A DNA stretch of 64,000 nt from Micrasema longulum (lineage: Eukaryota; Arthropoda; Insecta; Trichoptera; Brachycentridae). Under the pieces are notes generated by a model. The model was given only the letters and a program-made list of their open reading frames with translations. It searched no databases and had not been told where the DNA came from. Where the stretch lies: NCBI GenBank assembly GCA_022494885.1, contig JAGVSM010000824.1:124001-188000 (forward strand), in the 5' to 3' direction. Below are positions 23,829-33,361 of the stretch, one piece after another (the first letter of the stretch is position 1; each line of letters begins with the position of its first letter). A program made the position numbers and the translations under genes.

Positions 23829-25460
23829 CTAAGTTAATTTTTTTTCTTTTAAATTTGATATTTCTTTAGATTTTTTTGAACCAAAAATATTTTTCACAAA
23901 AGGTTTATATACAAAAGCCCACGGGAAAAACAAAACAAATCCCGAAAAGTAAAGAGACTTATAAACAAGCCACCATTTACTAAAACTAAGTAGAGCAAAA
24001 GGAATTATGGCGTAACCGATAAAAACTGATACATAAATTTTACGAACAATTAGTGAAACTATTATAAATGCTTTATATTGGGATATACGTGTAAAAGCTT
24101 TGTTGCTATACAAGATTTTTTCCAAGTCTTTTTCTAAGAGAATCATAGTAAACTGCATGAAGAAAGCCATGTAATATCCGCTATGGAGTCCATGCCAAAC
24201 AGCAAGGAATATCAGTGTAATTGCTTGACTGACTACTCGATTACCGAGGAAGGCCATTCTCTTGTAGACGTATTGAGCTACCCAAGCGTTTGTGTTGACA
24301 TTGAAGCAATCTACATACTGTCCGAATCGTATTATTCCTTCGTATATACCGAGGTTTATATTACGACAACCGTCCCAAACAGCTGTTTCATCATCCGATT
24401 GGCCATGTACGCTAGTCCGAACGTGATGCAGGCACCTGAAAAATATGAGTAACGCTGGTGAATAAAAGATACGTAAAACATTTCTTAAATTGTCAATTGT
24501 TTAAATGGAAAATTTTTAAATTTTAATAGTTTGACTAAAATTGAATCTTTTACCACGAATCAACTGATAAAATGTATATTTGTTAATCAATAAAATTATC
24601 GTGTGTGATCAATTTATGAATACGAGTATATGTTATCTCACAATCACAAATATTAGCACACCTTCTGTCAGCAGCCAGCACGATATGTATTTCATGAAGA
24701 ATATTTTAAGCCAAGCTGCTAAGATAAAATGTTTCCACAATATAGAGGAATCCATAAACGCCTGCGTAAGGAAGTATGATTCATCTAAATAAGCATTTCC
24801 AATTTGATACGCGATTAAGTAACACAACCCAACCAATCCACGCTGTGAGCCGGCAACCAATTTAGAAGGTTTCAAATTGTTCTCAAATTTTTCATTTACA
24901 AAGTCTTTCAGTCTCTTCAGAGAGAATTGGGGGCCTACTAAATAACTTGCGGGAAAAAACGCGTAGGCAAACAGTTCGAGTATTTGAAGTCTGGAACGAA
25001 TGGCCGATTTCTTGTTTGCACTGGATAATGATTCATAGTCTTGAGCTCCATCCCACAAGTCTTGAGATAACCCGATTAACCTCAAAGTAAGTACGCAGTG
25101 CGGCATAGTCCACGTTATTTCGTACGAATCAAAATCATTTGTCCAATATCCAATTATAAGATAACCCATGTGGAAGATTAAGTTCAAGATCACATTTATT
25201 TTTGTTGGACCTAACACCCACGAGGATCCATAACTAAACAACACGGCGTAAACACTATGACGCACACCAAAACCAAAATTAAATAATCCAATCACTATAC
25301 CACTCGCGGCGAGGAAGACATTTTTTGGATTCACGGTTTTAGAGCGAACGTAACATGTATAAAACCACGAGATTGGATATGATAGAAGAATCGATATTAA
25401 CAGTCTTAATGCAGGGTCTGACGCCCCTGTGATACCTGATAAAAATTTGATTGGTTCCAT
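23829..25460 (-). CDS. nes: LPCAT3/nessy-like MBOAT lysophospholipid acyltransferase, two exons, frame broken
   Basis: Members of this family transfer acyl-CoA chains onto lysophospholipids in the ER membrane (Lands cycle). Exon 1 is 25460-24662 (266 codons plus one base); exon 2 is 24435-23829. The start is the first in-frame ATG after an in-frame TAA 12 bases upstream. Exon 1 has many hydrophobic segments (about residues 17-37, 48-65, 90-107, 163-180, 240-262) and ends in KYISCWLLTEG. Exon 2 carries WDGCRN (from 287), NVNTNAWVAQYVYKR (from 312), the active-site WHGLHSGYY (H348/H351, H351 the likely catalytic one) and ends in KKLT, a KKxx ER-retrieval signal. With one base restored the product would be 468 residues, normal for the family. 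As given, the coding length is 1406 bases, not a multiple of three. Frame is lost near 24395-24398 between GLAYMAN and DDETAVWDGC. The family call is firm; integrity is doubtful. Confidence 0.9.
24436..24661 (-). other. Intron of the nessy-like gene (226 bp, phase 1)
   Basis: The donor is GAAG|GTGTGC at 24661 and the acceptor TTTTTCAG|GTGCC at 24436. Joining them keeps the family-like reading TEG|ACITFGLAY across the junction. A second AG at 24384-24383 (ACAG|CTGTTTGG) could act as a cryptic acceptor. Confidence 0.85.
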
Positions 25461-25465
25461 TTCAT
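25406..25465 (-). promoter_or_regulatory. Upstream ORF overlapping the nessy-like start
   Basis: An ATG at 25465, five bases before the main ATG and in another frame, opens a 19-codon ORF ending in TAA at 25408-25406, inside exon 1. If the transcript begins upstream of it, a scanning ribosome would meet this ATG first. The main ATG has G at +4 (AAATGG); the uATG context (CACATGA) is weaker, so leaky scanning is plausible. The effect on translation is inference. Confidence 0.55.
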
Positions 25466-25797
25466 GTGTTTATTATTTATTAATATAACCGAATCGTAAT
25501 GCGGGACACCGTCGATCGAGTGTCGCTGACCCTAACCACAATCACAGACAAACTGAATTGGAGTGACTTGAGACTTTGTTATTCTGCTCTGTCTATCAGC
25601 TAAGTAGATAACAGTCCATATATTTTAAACATATGTAATGACCCGGCTTGTTGCTTAGTTTGGTAAAAAACAATATTTCGATAGCGAGTAATTCGATACA
25701 ATATTATTTAAAGATTGAACGGTTATACTGTAACAATGTTTGAGTATGTCCAAATGCTTGCAGACCGGCTGGATTCCCTCCCTAGGGAGTCATTTAT
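25466..25797 (-). other. 5' flank and likely promoter region of the nessy-like gene
   Basis: The segment nearest the start, 25490-25620, is richer in G+C than the flanks and probably holds the 5' UTR and core promoter. No clear TATA or initiator can be assigned by eye. The sequence 'ggttatactgtaa' at 25721 recurs at 26171 next to the Tc1-like relic. Confidence 0.35.
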
Positions 25798-26170
25798 ATT
25801 TAAATTCATTTCAACATTTTTGAGAAGGGAATTTAGAAGTCTAATTACACAGTGTGTAAAGTGGCCACTTGAATCAGCCAATGACAGGTCATAAGTCCTG
25901 TAAATGCCTAGACATTTACATTTTTACATTTTACATTTTTTTACATTTTTTTTTTTGCACCACAACAGGCCAGGAGGCCTAATTACAGTGGTGAATTACA
26001 TCACAGAGCACCCAGGTTTGAGAAAAATCACATTTTAATTTTTGTGTTCTCACCGGGAATCGAACCCGGAACCTTCCGTGCGTGAGTCAAGCGTCTTGAC
26101 CACTACACCACGGAGACTTCCATATTACCTTTTCAAAAATGTTTTCCCTCTCTGTTGAAATGAATTTAAA
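25798..26170. mobile_element. MITE family A copy with inverted ends, split by a SINE
   Basis: The left end 'atttaaattcatttcaac' (from 25798) is repeated inverted at the right end, 'gttgaaatgaatttaaa' (26154-26170). Inner parts of the arms also match (an 'atttttgagaagg'-like block and 'agaagtct'). The core 'acacagtgtgtaaagtggcc' and 'gacaggtcataagtcctgta' match the 50.6 kb copy. No protein is encoded, so it would depend on another element's transposase. Bases 25919-26117 are an inserted SINE. Confidence 0.7.
25919..26117 (-). mobile_element. tRNA-derived SINE family A, nested in a MITE
   Basis: On the minus strand it reads 'gtctccgtggtgtagtggtc' (A box), 'aaggttccgggttcgattcc' (B box), the body block 'tttttctcaaacctgggtgc' and the end block 'ggcctcctggcctgttgtgg', then an A-rich tail with repeats of 'aaaaatgt'. 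Copies at 42.7 and 63.2 kb have the same order. It lies inside MITE A, so it inserted later. Confidence 0.9.
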
Positions 26171-26175
26171 GGTTA

Positions 26176-26988
26176 TACTGTAATTTGCGAATTTATGGAA
26201 TAAAATTCCCTGTATTCATCAAATATTTTTTATTTAATAGGATGTATGTTCTCCTTCTTATTTTGCTTTTATAACGGCTTGAACATGTTTTGGTATATAA
26301 TCAATTAAACTTTGGCAATGTTGTTTGATTCTGTTATCTCGAAACCACATCTGAATATCAGCACAGCTTCTATCATCTTTATTTCGGTGGTGCAGTCCAA
26401 TTTTCGTATTCTTGATTTACGAATCGTCCACAAACTTTCTATAGGGTTGAAGTCAGGTATATTTTCTGGCCAGACTAAAAGAGTTATCGTTTTATCATTG
26501 ATATACTTAAGCATAAACTTCGATATGTGACAAGGAACTCAGTCCTGTTGAAATACAGCCACACCATTAGGACAACATTTACTCAGTTCCGTACCCAAAT
26601 CTTGCTCCAATAGAGATTTTTACTTTAGGCTTTTCATCATTCCTTCTATTGGTATCAAAGATCCGGTCTTCATATACGAAAAACAGCCCCAAAACATCTT
26701 CTTCACTGAATATTTCACCGTTTGATCAATATGAGCCACAGTTAGTTTTTAAACTCGAAAACACTATTTAATATGCAAGCAATGCATAAAATTAGTTTTT
26801 TATTGAGAAAGTGTAAAAAAAAAACAACAAATAGCACACCAACAAACAGCAGTATAAGCTTTTAAAGAATTAATCAACTCAAATTCATAATTTTGGCGCT
26901 ACACAAGTGTCAAATTTACATATGAGTGTTGTTATACGTAAAACATGTAAAAAAAACTGTTATTCCGTTAATTCGCACAATACTGTAG
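26176..26988 (-). pseudogene. Tc1-like DNA transposon relic
   Basis: Minus-strand frames read VKKMFWGCFSYMKTGSLIPI, CPNGVAVFQQD*VPCHISKF, ITLLVWPENIPDFNPIESLW and, after a frameshift, MWFRDNRIK...IPKHVQAVIKAK. These are the catalytic-core and C-terminal parts of a Tc1-family transposase. Stops after QQD and after IKAK and a frameshift near 26360 inactivate it, and the N-terminal DNA-binding half is missing. Imperfect terminal repeats are visible: 'atactgtaatttgcgaattt' at the left against minus-strand 'ctacagtattgtgcgaatta' at the right. At about 0.8 kb it is roughly half the usual length. Confidence 0.88.
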
Positions 26989-27147
26989 CTTTGAATCAAT
27001 AACCAAGCACTCATAATATATTTAATGGTTCCAAAAAAAAAGAGAGAATAATACCATGAGAGAAATATATAAAACAGTAATTTAAAAGAAAGAGACGTAA
27101 TATAATTATATCACTAAGCAGGACACACATATATTTTTATTGAGATG

Positions 27148-27300
27148 TTAAGAGACGGTGATTATCAGGCGATCTTTTCCTAACCTCAGATTTCATAAGG
27201 TTAACCATAGATTTCCTGAGGTTAACTCAGATTACCTTAAGTTAACCTAAGGTAACCTCAGGTTACCACACGGTGACTCAAAGAAGTTTTTCACACAGTA
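27148..27300 (+). repeat. MITE-like family E copy with internal 'aggttaac' array
   Basis: The ends 'ttaagagacggtg' and 'ggttaccacacggtgactc...tttttcacacagta' match the minus strand of 30701-30780. Between them lies a degenerate array with alternating orientations of 'cctcaggttaacc'-like words (about 27180-27270) that the other copy lacks. The array can pair with itself. Confidence 0.65.
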
Positions 27301-29989
27301 TTTTAAACGTTTATGAGAATTAGCAAATTAGTGAATTAAATATATATTTATACGTATGACTTGATTTTTAAAATTAATTTTTTTAATGTTTAAAATAAGC
27401 TTTTTTTGCCTCTTTTTTTTCTAAAATTATTGTAAACCCCTGAATTTTTAACCCAGGAAAGTTTGTATTATACCTAGCGTATTCAATATCAAGACATTGC
27501 AACAATATTTACAAATCAAGATTTATATTTTTTGGTATTTCTAATTTAGTGCGTTATCTTTATTTGCATTTAACTAAGTATGTTAACTTATAATGTATCG
27601 CATGTTTAATATGTATGCTATTTTTGTATTATTTTATACTTTTGTAATAGAATACTATATTGCTTATTGTAAATAATTTGTTTTTGTTTATATATAGCAT
27701 TTGTGCTGTGAACATTGACACAAAAAAAGGTTTTGAGTAGACATAAGAAACGTTGGAATAGAAAAACCGACCGATCACTTAGACATTACAAAATCTTTTT
27801 TCTTTTAGTTTCGTAAGTATTTTACATACATTTAAAGCTAAAAATAATAATAACAATACTCCTATGAATGTTTTTTTTTATTATATGGGTTAAGAAAAAA
27901 AAATGGAGAGCCCACAAAAAAAAATTTGTTAAATGTTATCAGTTTCGCTTTCTCACAATGAATCCGATAAAAATTACAAAGGTCACGTTACACAAATTAT
28001 AGCTGATACGAAATTTTCGTACCACGAGGTAAAGTTTAACCATATCAACTACTTGTCACAATCTGAGTGTATTTATAATCTCAGTAACACTTTGAAGTGA
28101 TATTCACAGGAATGAAGATGCGAAAAGGCAGTTCAAAAATTTCTTTGCGAATTTTCGCCGAGAAATCAAATGATATTCGCGGAATATTTCTTCAAAGCTA
28201 AATCCCAGAGGTGGATGATGTCCATTCGGCAAATTGACAAAACTGCCCAGAAAAGAAATAACCTCAAATTTAATTTCTGATACCCAAAGCTTCCGAAGCG
28301 AGACGAAATGCCAGCAGGGACGGAATTGGAATTAATTTGGCGTGATATTTTTTCAACTTTTTTCTGTAAAAAAAACTTTCTTTCATTTATATTTCTTCAA
28401 TCCTTCTCTCTGTATCTGAAAAAACCTTATCGATGCTTAGTACTTTTTTTAGTACGGTAATTCTACCAAAAATATTGTTAATATTTTGTACAAAGAAAAT
28501 AATATGTTATTTTACAAAACCCATAAAGTACATAACATGTACACACATGTTCTTTGTAGTATTTAATTTTTTTTTTTAATTATTAGGATTTATTATGATA
28601 CTTCAAATTTTTTACTTCAAATTTTCAAAAGTTTCTAGTACCTATCTACTCATTTTGTAGTTGCCTGTATACTGTTTTAGGTTAACTGCAGATTTTTTAA
28701 AATTTTATATTCAAATAAACAACATTACATGCTTCCGATTCTTAAATTCACTTACTAGATATTAACTTCGTCTGTTTGTACTTTATTCCCTGGTGTAGAC
28801 CATATTGAGCCATTATCGCTAAAACATCGTAAACAAAAAAAAATGTGTTCCAGGAGAACACATTTTTTTCTTAATGAACAAAGCATAATACACTTTGAGA
28901 CTCAAACTTTGTTTTGACATTTTATTAATAAAATAAATATTCGCAACAAAACTCGGTTTTTAAAGTACAATATTCCTTGATTATGAAAAATAATCTACTG
29001 TTAAAAATAATACTGCTCCTGTCGGTTTCGATATTTTTGTGGTCGTCGCTCGATAAACTTATTTTCCGTTTATGCATATGTTTACTTTCTTTGCTTCAGC
29101 TCAAATGACCGTTTCATTGTATGTTATTGTGTTATTCGAACTAAATGTATTTTAAATACAGAACACGTAGTTTTTGTCCATTTAGCAAGCGATGATTGGT
29201 CATGTGCTCGTATTACACATTCTAGTCCCTACGTTCCGGCTTGCGCAAATGAAAATTTGTATTTCTTAAGAAGTATATTAGAGACGGCAGATATGTTTTT
29301 ATTTTGTTTTGTTACATGGTATAAAGGGGAGTTACGTGATTTTCTGTTCTATAAAAAAAATTGTCAGTAGATAATAGATAATAATAAAAACATACAAAAC
29401 AGTACTTTCCATCCCGGCCAGATGTAGCAAAAAGAATTACACTGTTTAACACTACCAAAAAGTTCAAGAGGATGTTTGGTCGATGAGCGATCAGATGAAA
29501 GGGTATTTGAATATTTTTTTTCTGTCACTCTCTCGCAATTTTTTTTCCAAATACAGTGCGAAAAAGAAAACTGCATGTCTTGAGGTCTCGTATTCCCGTT
29601 TCGCGCACCCCGAAAGCTGAATTGATTTTGTTATTTTTTTTAAGAAAAAGTATCTGAAAGAAATAATCAGCGTTGGCACAAAATAATTATCATATTTGTA
29701 TACCGTGCGTCCAAAGACGGGTGATAAAACTAGGTGCTTTTAAAAATTTCTGGATGGTCTTAGCTCCTTTATAATACAAGTAATCAACTAAAAAAACGTA
29801 TAGTAAAGACACGGCAGCAATTAATATCTAAAGTGTTTAAAATAAACATTGCTTTAGTTTCATACTCCTGGAAGAAAATACAAGATTACGTTTGCATGAA
29901 GACAATTTTGACCACGTCTACATTTTTTTACGTTTTAATTTTTTAACCTTTTATTTTTATTGTTATTTCTATTAAAAATTACCATTCTG
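27301..29989. other. Gene-free AT-rich stretch
   Basis: No gene was recognised. The only structured item is the hairpin at 28837. Frames at 29364-29679 have no recognised relatives. Confidence 0.45.
28837..28869. repeat. Perfect 14 bp hairpin followed by a T-run
   Basis: 'aaaaaaatgtgttc' (28837-28850) and 'gaacacattttttt' (28856-28869) are exact reverse complements around the loop 'cagga'. It looks like a bacterial intrinsic terminator, but in this eukaryotic setting that role is not expected. Confidence 0.85.
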
Positions 29990-30330
29990 TGTCAGGGTAG
30001 AAAAAAATACGGTTTTGTGCATAAAATAAAAGATTTAGAACCGTGAGAGTATAAGCAAGTCAATTGCTGCTTTCAGGTAAAAAAAAAAAAAAAATTAACG
30101 CGTGTAAATCCACCCCGAAGTGCAGTGTTTGGCACGTTTGCCTACCATGCTTGCCATCCTGGTCTTTATAGCTCACAGGATAGTGGTGAAATATTGGTTT
30201 TAAATGTGGTTGTACTTTGCATTATTTTATTGCTTCTGAACTGGCAGCTGAAACGTAAGACTGATCACCTTATCATCCATGTAACAGAAACGATTAAGAT
30301 AAATAGTGTCCTATGCATCGCCTAAGATTA
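29990..30330 (+). mobile_element. tRNA-derived SINE family C (long form), degraded
   Basis: The upstream block 'tacggttttgtgcataaaat' matches 48.8 kb. The decayed tRNA-like block 'ggcacgtttgcctaccatgc' matches 57.7 kb. The 3' block 'gtaagactgatcaccttatc' and 'gtaacagaaacgatta' matches the 48.9, 54.3 and 61.0 kb copies. Confidence 0.6.
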
Positions 30331-30656
30331 TGAAATGAATAAATAAATGATTCAATCATTAAAAAAAGTAGCAACGCTAAAACGTATGGTGTATTAGTTA
30401 GTACTTAGTACGTAAACTCAAGGATTCATGTTAATTTTCACCTCGCTTGCGCTTATTGCAAAATTTTTGACATCGATACTATCTCTTAGTGTGACTATAA
30501 GTACGTTATTTATACTTATTATACTCGTTTCTTCAATAAATACCAAACACAAAACAAAGTTGAGTCTTCTTCTTGAAAAACGAATAAATCAATAAACAGT
30601 TGTACAAATATTTTATTGTCTTGTTTTACATAGTTTCCCAGTAGTGTGTATTTTAA

Positions 30657-30684
30657 ACTTAGAGTATATGTATATACTCTAAGA
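30657..30684. repeat. Palindrome next to a MITE-like copy
   Basis: 'cttagagtata' (30658-30668) pairs exactly with 'tatactctaag' (30673-30683) over a 4-base loop. Confidence 0.8.
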
Positions 30685-30700
30685 TTTTAAACCATTAACA

Positions 30701-30780
30701 TACTGTGAGAAAAAACTTCCTCGAGTCTCTGTGTGGTAACCTTAGGTTTGAGAATGATGGCGTGATTTACACCGTCTCTT
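30701..30780 (-). repeat. MITE-like family E, short copy
   Basis: On the minus strand it begins 'aagagacggtg' and ends 'ttctcacagta', with 'aaggttaccacacagagact' between, matching 27148-27300 but without the internal array. Confidence 0.65.
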
Positions 30781-32204
30781 TTCATCTTATTTTTAGAGAT
30801 AATGATGAACCAAATATTGTATTCAAAATCAAATTTGTGATACAGTTTTTTATAACGTTATAAGGTTAACTTAAAGATAGCAAAAAAATCGTATAAACAT
30901 TTATAATAGTTCATTAAGAAATAAAGTTATTGAATGCCTCGATACGGGTTATGCCTAATGAAATGTTTATATAGAAAAGAAAAAATAATAATATGAAATA
31001 AGTAAATTAATTATATTTTTTTAATGAACAAAAACATCAACAATGAAAAATAAGTAGAGAAAAATAAATATTAAGTTATTTGACTAATTTGTATACATAC
31101 GTGTTAGTTTTACTGTTGCTCTGTGCTGATTCTCATTAAAAGTCCTTAGACAACTTCTGGATTCAACCGTAAAGATTCTTGATTAAACACTAACTATTTC
31201 ATTGATTTTTGTAATTAATATTTTATCGCTTTTATCAATGTTTTTTTTTTTAAACAGGCTTTCTGTTTACGATTTTAGCAAAACAATTTTACCCAGCTGT
31301 CGCTTTAATTGTAGCTTGACACTTATTTAATAACATGGCGTTGCATAATAAATTTGATGCTTTTTCCAATGTCATGTTGAATTATTTTATAAAACAAATT
31401 GGTTCGCAGTACGCAACCAGCAACTAGAGCTAACCTTTGGGTCTGCAAGCAACATAAACATAGGTTAGTCTAACAGTTCCGAGAAAGTTCTCTTCTTTCT
31501 CGTTTCATAACTTAAAAGGAGAATCCCACCACCAAACGATCAATCCTCCAGAATTTTTGTAGTCATTGTTTTAAACCAGTATTCAGACCAACCATCTTAC
31601 TTTCGCTTAATTATAAACCATAAAAATAAAACGACATAATGTCACCTATATCAAACCATTATGCTAGAAAGAACGCTCTGACAGTAATAAATTATTGTAT
31701 TGTACTGACGGCATTATTGTAAAATATACAGAACCTTCTCTCAATTTTAATTTTCGTCATTTTATTACGCCTGGTATAATTATTAAATGATTACTGCTAC
31801 CAGCCTTGAATTCCTTACAATGCTTTCTCAATACAGTGTTGAACTTTCACGAGCCATTCAAATATTGTTTTATTAAGTAGGTGAATTATTTTCTACAATT
31901 TTATTACTACATATTTTATTCCTTCCACACTCAGTAAAAACATTTCGTAATGGCGTATTATTTTGTATTTGAACGGACTGTGTTTTCGTTAATAAAAAAT
32001 TGTTTGGTTTACTTAAAAAATAATTGGATAAAAATGAAAACAATTTTTTTAATGACAAAAACATTTTGATTTAGTTATAACCTTTTAGCCACGACTTTGC
32101 TAACGTGATATTAGAGAGATTCCGTTGAAATGAGATTTTTTTGTAATAAAAAATTGGATGCATCAATTTCTGATTCTTTGACTATCGTTATGCAAATCCG
32201 ATGA
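30781..32204. other. Gene-free AT-rich stretch
   Basis: No frame or repeat supported. Slightly GC-richer sequence at 31410-31520 has no recognised content. Confidence 0.4.
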
Positions 32205-32545
32205 TCAGTTAGTTGATAGCGGCATAGCATCGTGATTCTGTTTTATTATGAATTTATTTTTTCCACTTAGAATTTTTCCGAGGTAGTGATATTTAGATAT
32301 TAGATAAAAAGTAGTTAGTGACACTAGTCAGCTCTTCGGTTATGCTTTTGCAAAAAAATACGTCAATTGGTATCTCCGTTATAATGCTAAATAATAATTT
32401 ATTTTCCTTAAAGAGAGATTTGTTTGGGAATGAAAAGTAACCTAAAACACTTCTCAGCTTCACGGCTATTCTTATGTCTAGATGATCTAATTGATCGGTG
32501 TCTTCGTTGCGACGTGAAGGAAAAACAAACTAACAAACAATCAAC
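32205..32545 (+). repeat. Degraded copy of the 'cacgtcgatcggttgctccg' repeat (family F)
   Basis: The 3' part has 'ttgcgacgtgaaggaaaaac' followed by 'aaactaacaaacaatca', as in the 44.5 and 58.7 kb copies. The upstream 'gcggcatagcatcgtgattc' matches their middle part. Similar non-coding repeats are widespread in arthropod genomes. Confidence 0.6.
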
Positions 32546-32768
32546 CAAATATGGATTTGAATAAACGTGTGTAGAATAAAAATACAAAATAAGAATTAAA
32601 AACAGGTTTCGTAAATATGCAATCAATAAATAAATGAAAAATTAAATACATAACTTAAATTTATAACACCGTAGTCGGGACATAGCAAATTAACTAACCA
32701 TCTTAATATGCAGATTATATAATATTGTAGTTAGAATAACATACCTTTATAACTAATGTATACAATAA

Positions 32769-33348
32769 CCTCGGCTCGTTTATCTCCAACAACGGCAGTT
32801 GCAGACCTGAAATTGGTCGCAGGATTCAAATGGCCAAAGAAGCAATGAACCGTTTGGAGAAGATTTGGCGAGATCGAGGTATATCAATAAACACAAAAAA
32901 GTGGTTGATGGAAGCCCTAGTATTCTCCGTTTTCCTATATGGGGCTGAAACGTGGACAATGCGTGCCTACGAGAGGAAGAGGATCGATGCATTCAAGATG
33001 TGGTGTTGGAGAAGGCTGCTGCGAGTGCCTTGGACAGCCAGAAGGACGAATGCATCGATACTGGAAGAGCTCCATATTACAACTCGTCTGTCAGTGATGT
33101 GTTTGAGAAGGACACTGTCTTTCTTTGGACATATTGCTAGACGTGAGTCAGACAATCTAGAAAAGGCAATAATGTCTGGCCGAGTTGAAGGTAGGAGAAG
33201 CCGGGGTAGAATCCCATATAGATGGACTGACCAAATAAAGGTGGCGACGGGGCTAAAATTTGATGAGTCAGTACGTCGGACTGAGGACAGACTGGAGTGA
33301 AACAGACTAATCAGAAGTGTTCATAGTGATCACGATCCTCAGCAATGA
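32769..33348 (+). pseudogene. LINE reverse-transcriptase C-terminal fragment
   Basis: The best preserved element in the window. The frame begins with NLGSFISNNGSCRPEIGRRI, upstream of the ATG at 32830, and continues through LVFSVFLYGAETWTMRAYER, CWRRLLRVPWTARRTNASIL, LSFFGHIARRESDNLEKAI and SRGRIPYRWTDQIKVATG. A TGA at 33298-33300 replaces the usual tryptophan in 'REEW'; the same frame then runs 15 codons (NRLIRSVHSDHDPQQ) to the natural stop at 33346. Only the thumb and C-terminal region is present; the endonuclease and polymerase active site are missing. Such elements are abundant in moths, butterflies and other insects. Confidence 0.92.
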
Positions 33349-33361
33349 GGGACCGACTTAG

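Noticed and set aside
24183..24452. 89-codon plus-strand frame
   Set aside because: It is the antisense of nessy-like exon 2, whose minus-strand reading has clear family motifs.
24580..24792. 70-codon plus-strand frame
   Set aside because: Antisense of the exon 1 end and the intron; no recognisable protein.
26312..26530. 72-codon plus-strand frame
   Set aside because: Antisense of the Tc1-like transposase relic.
28837..28869. Intrinsic transcription terminator
   Set aside because: Right shape, but the window is eukaryotic and no bacterial gene is nearby.
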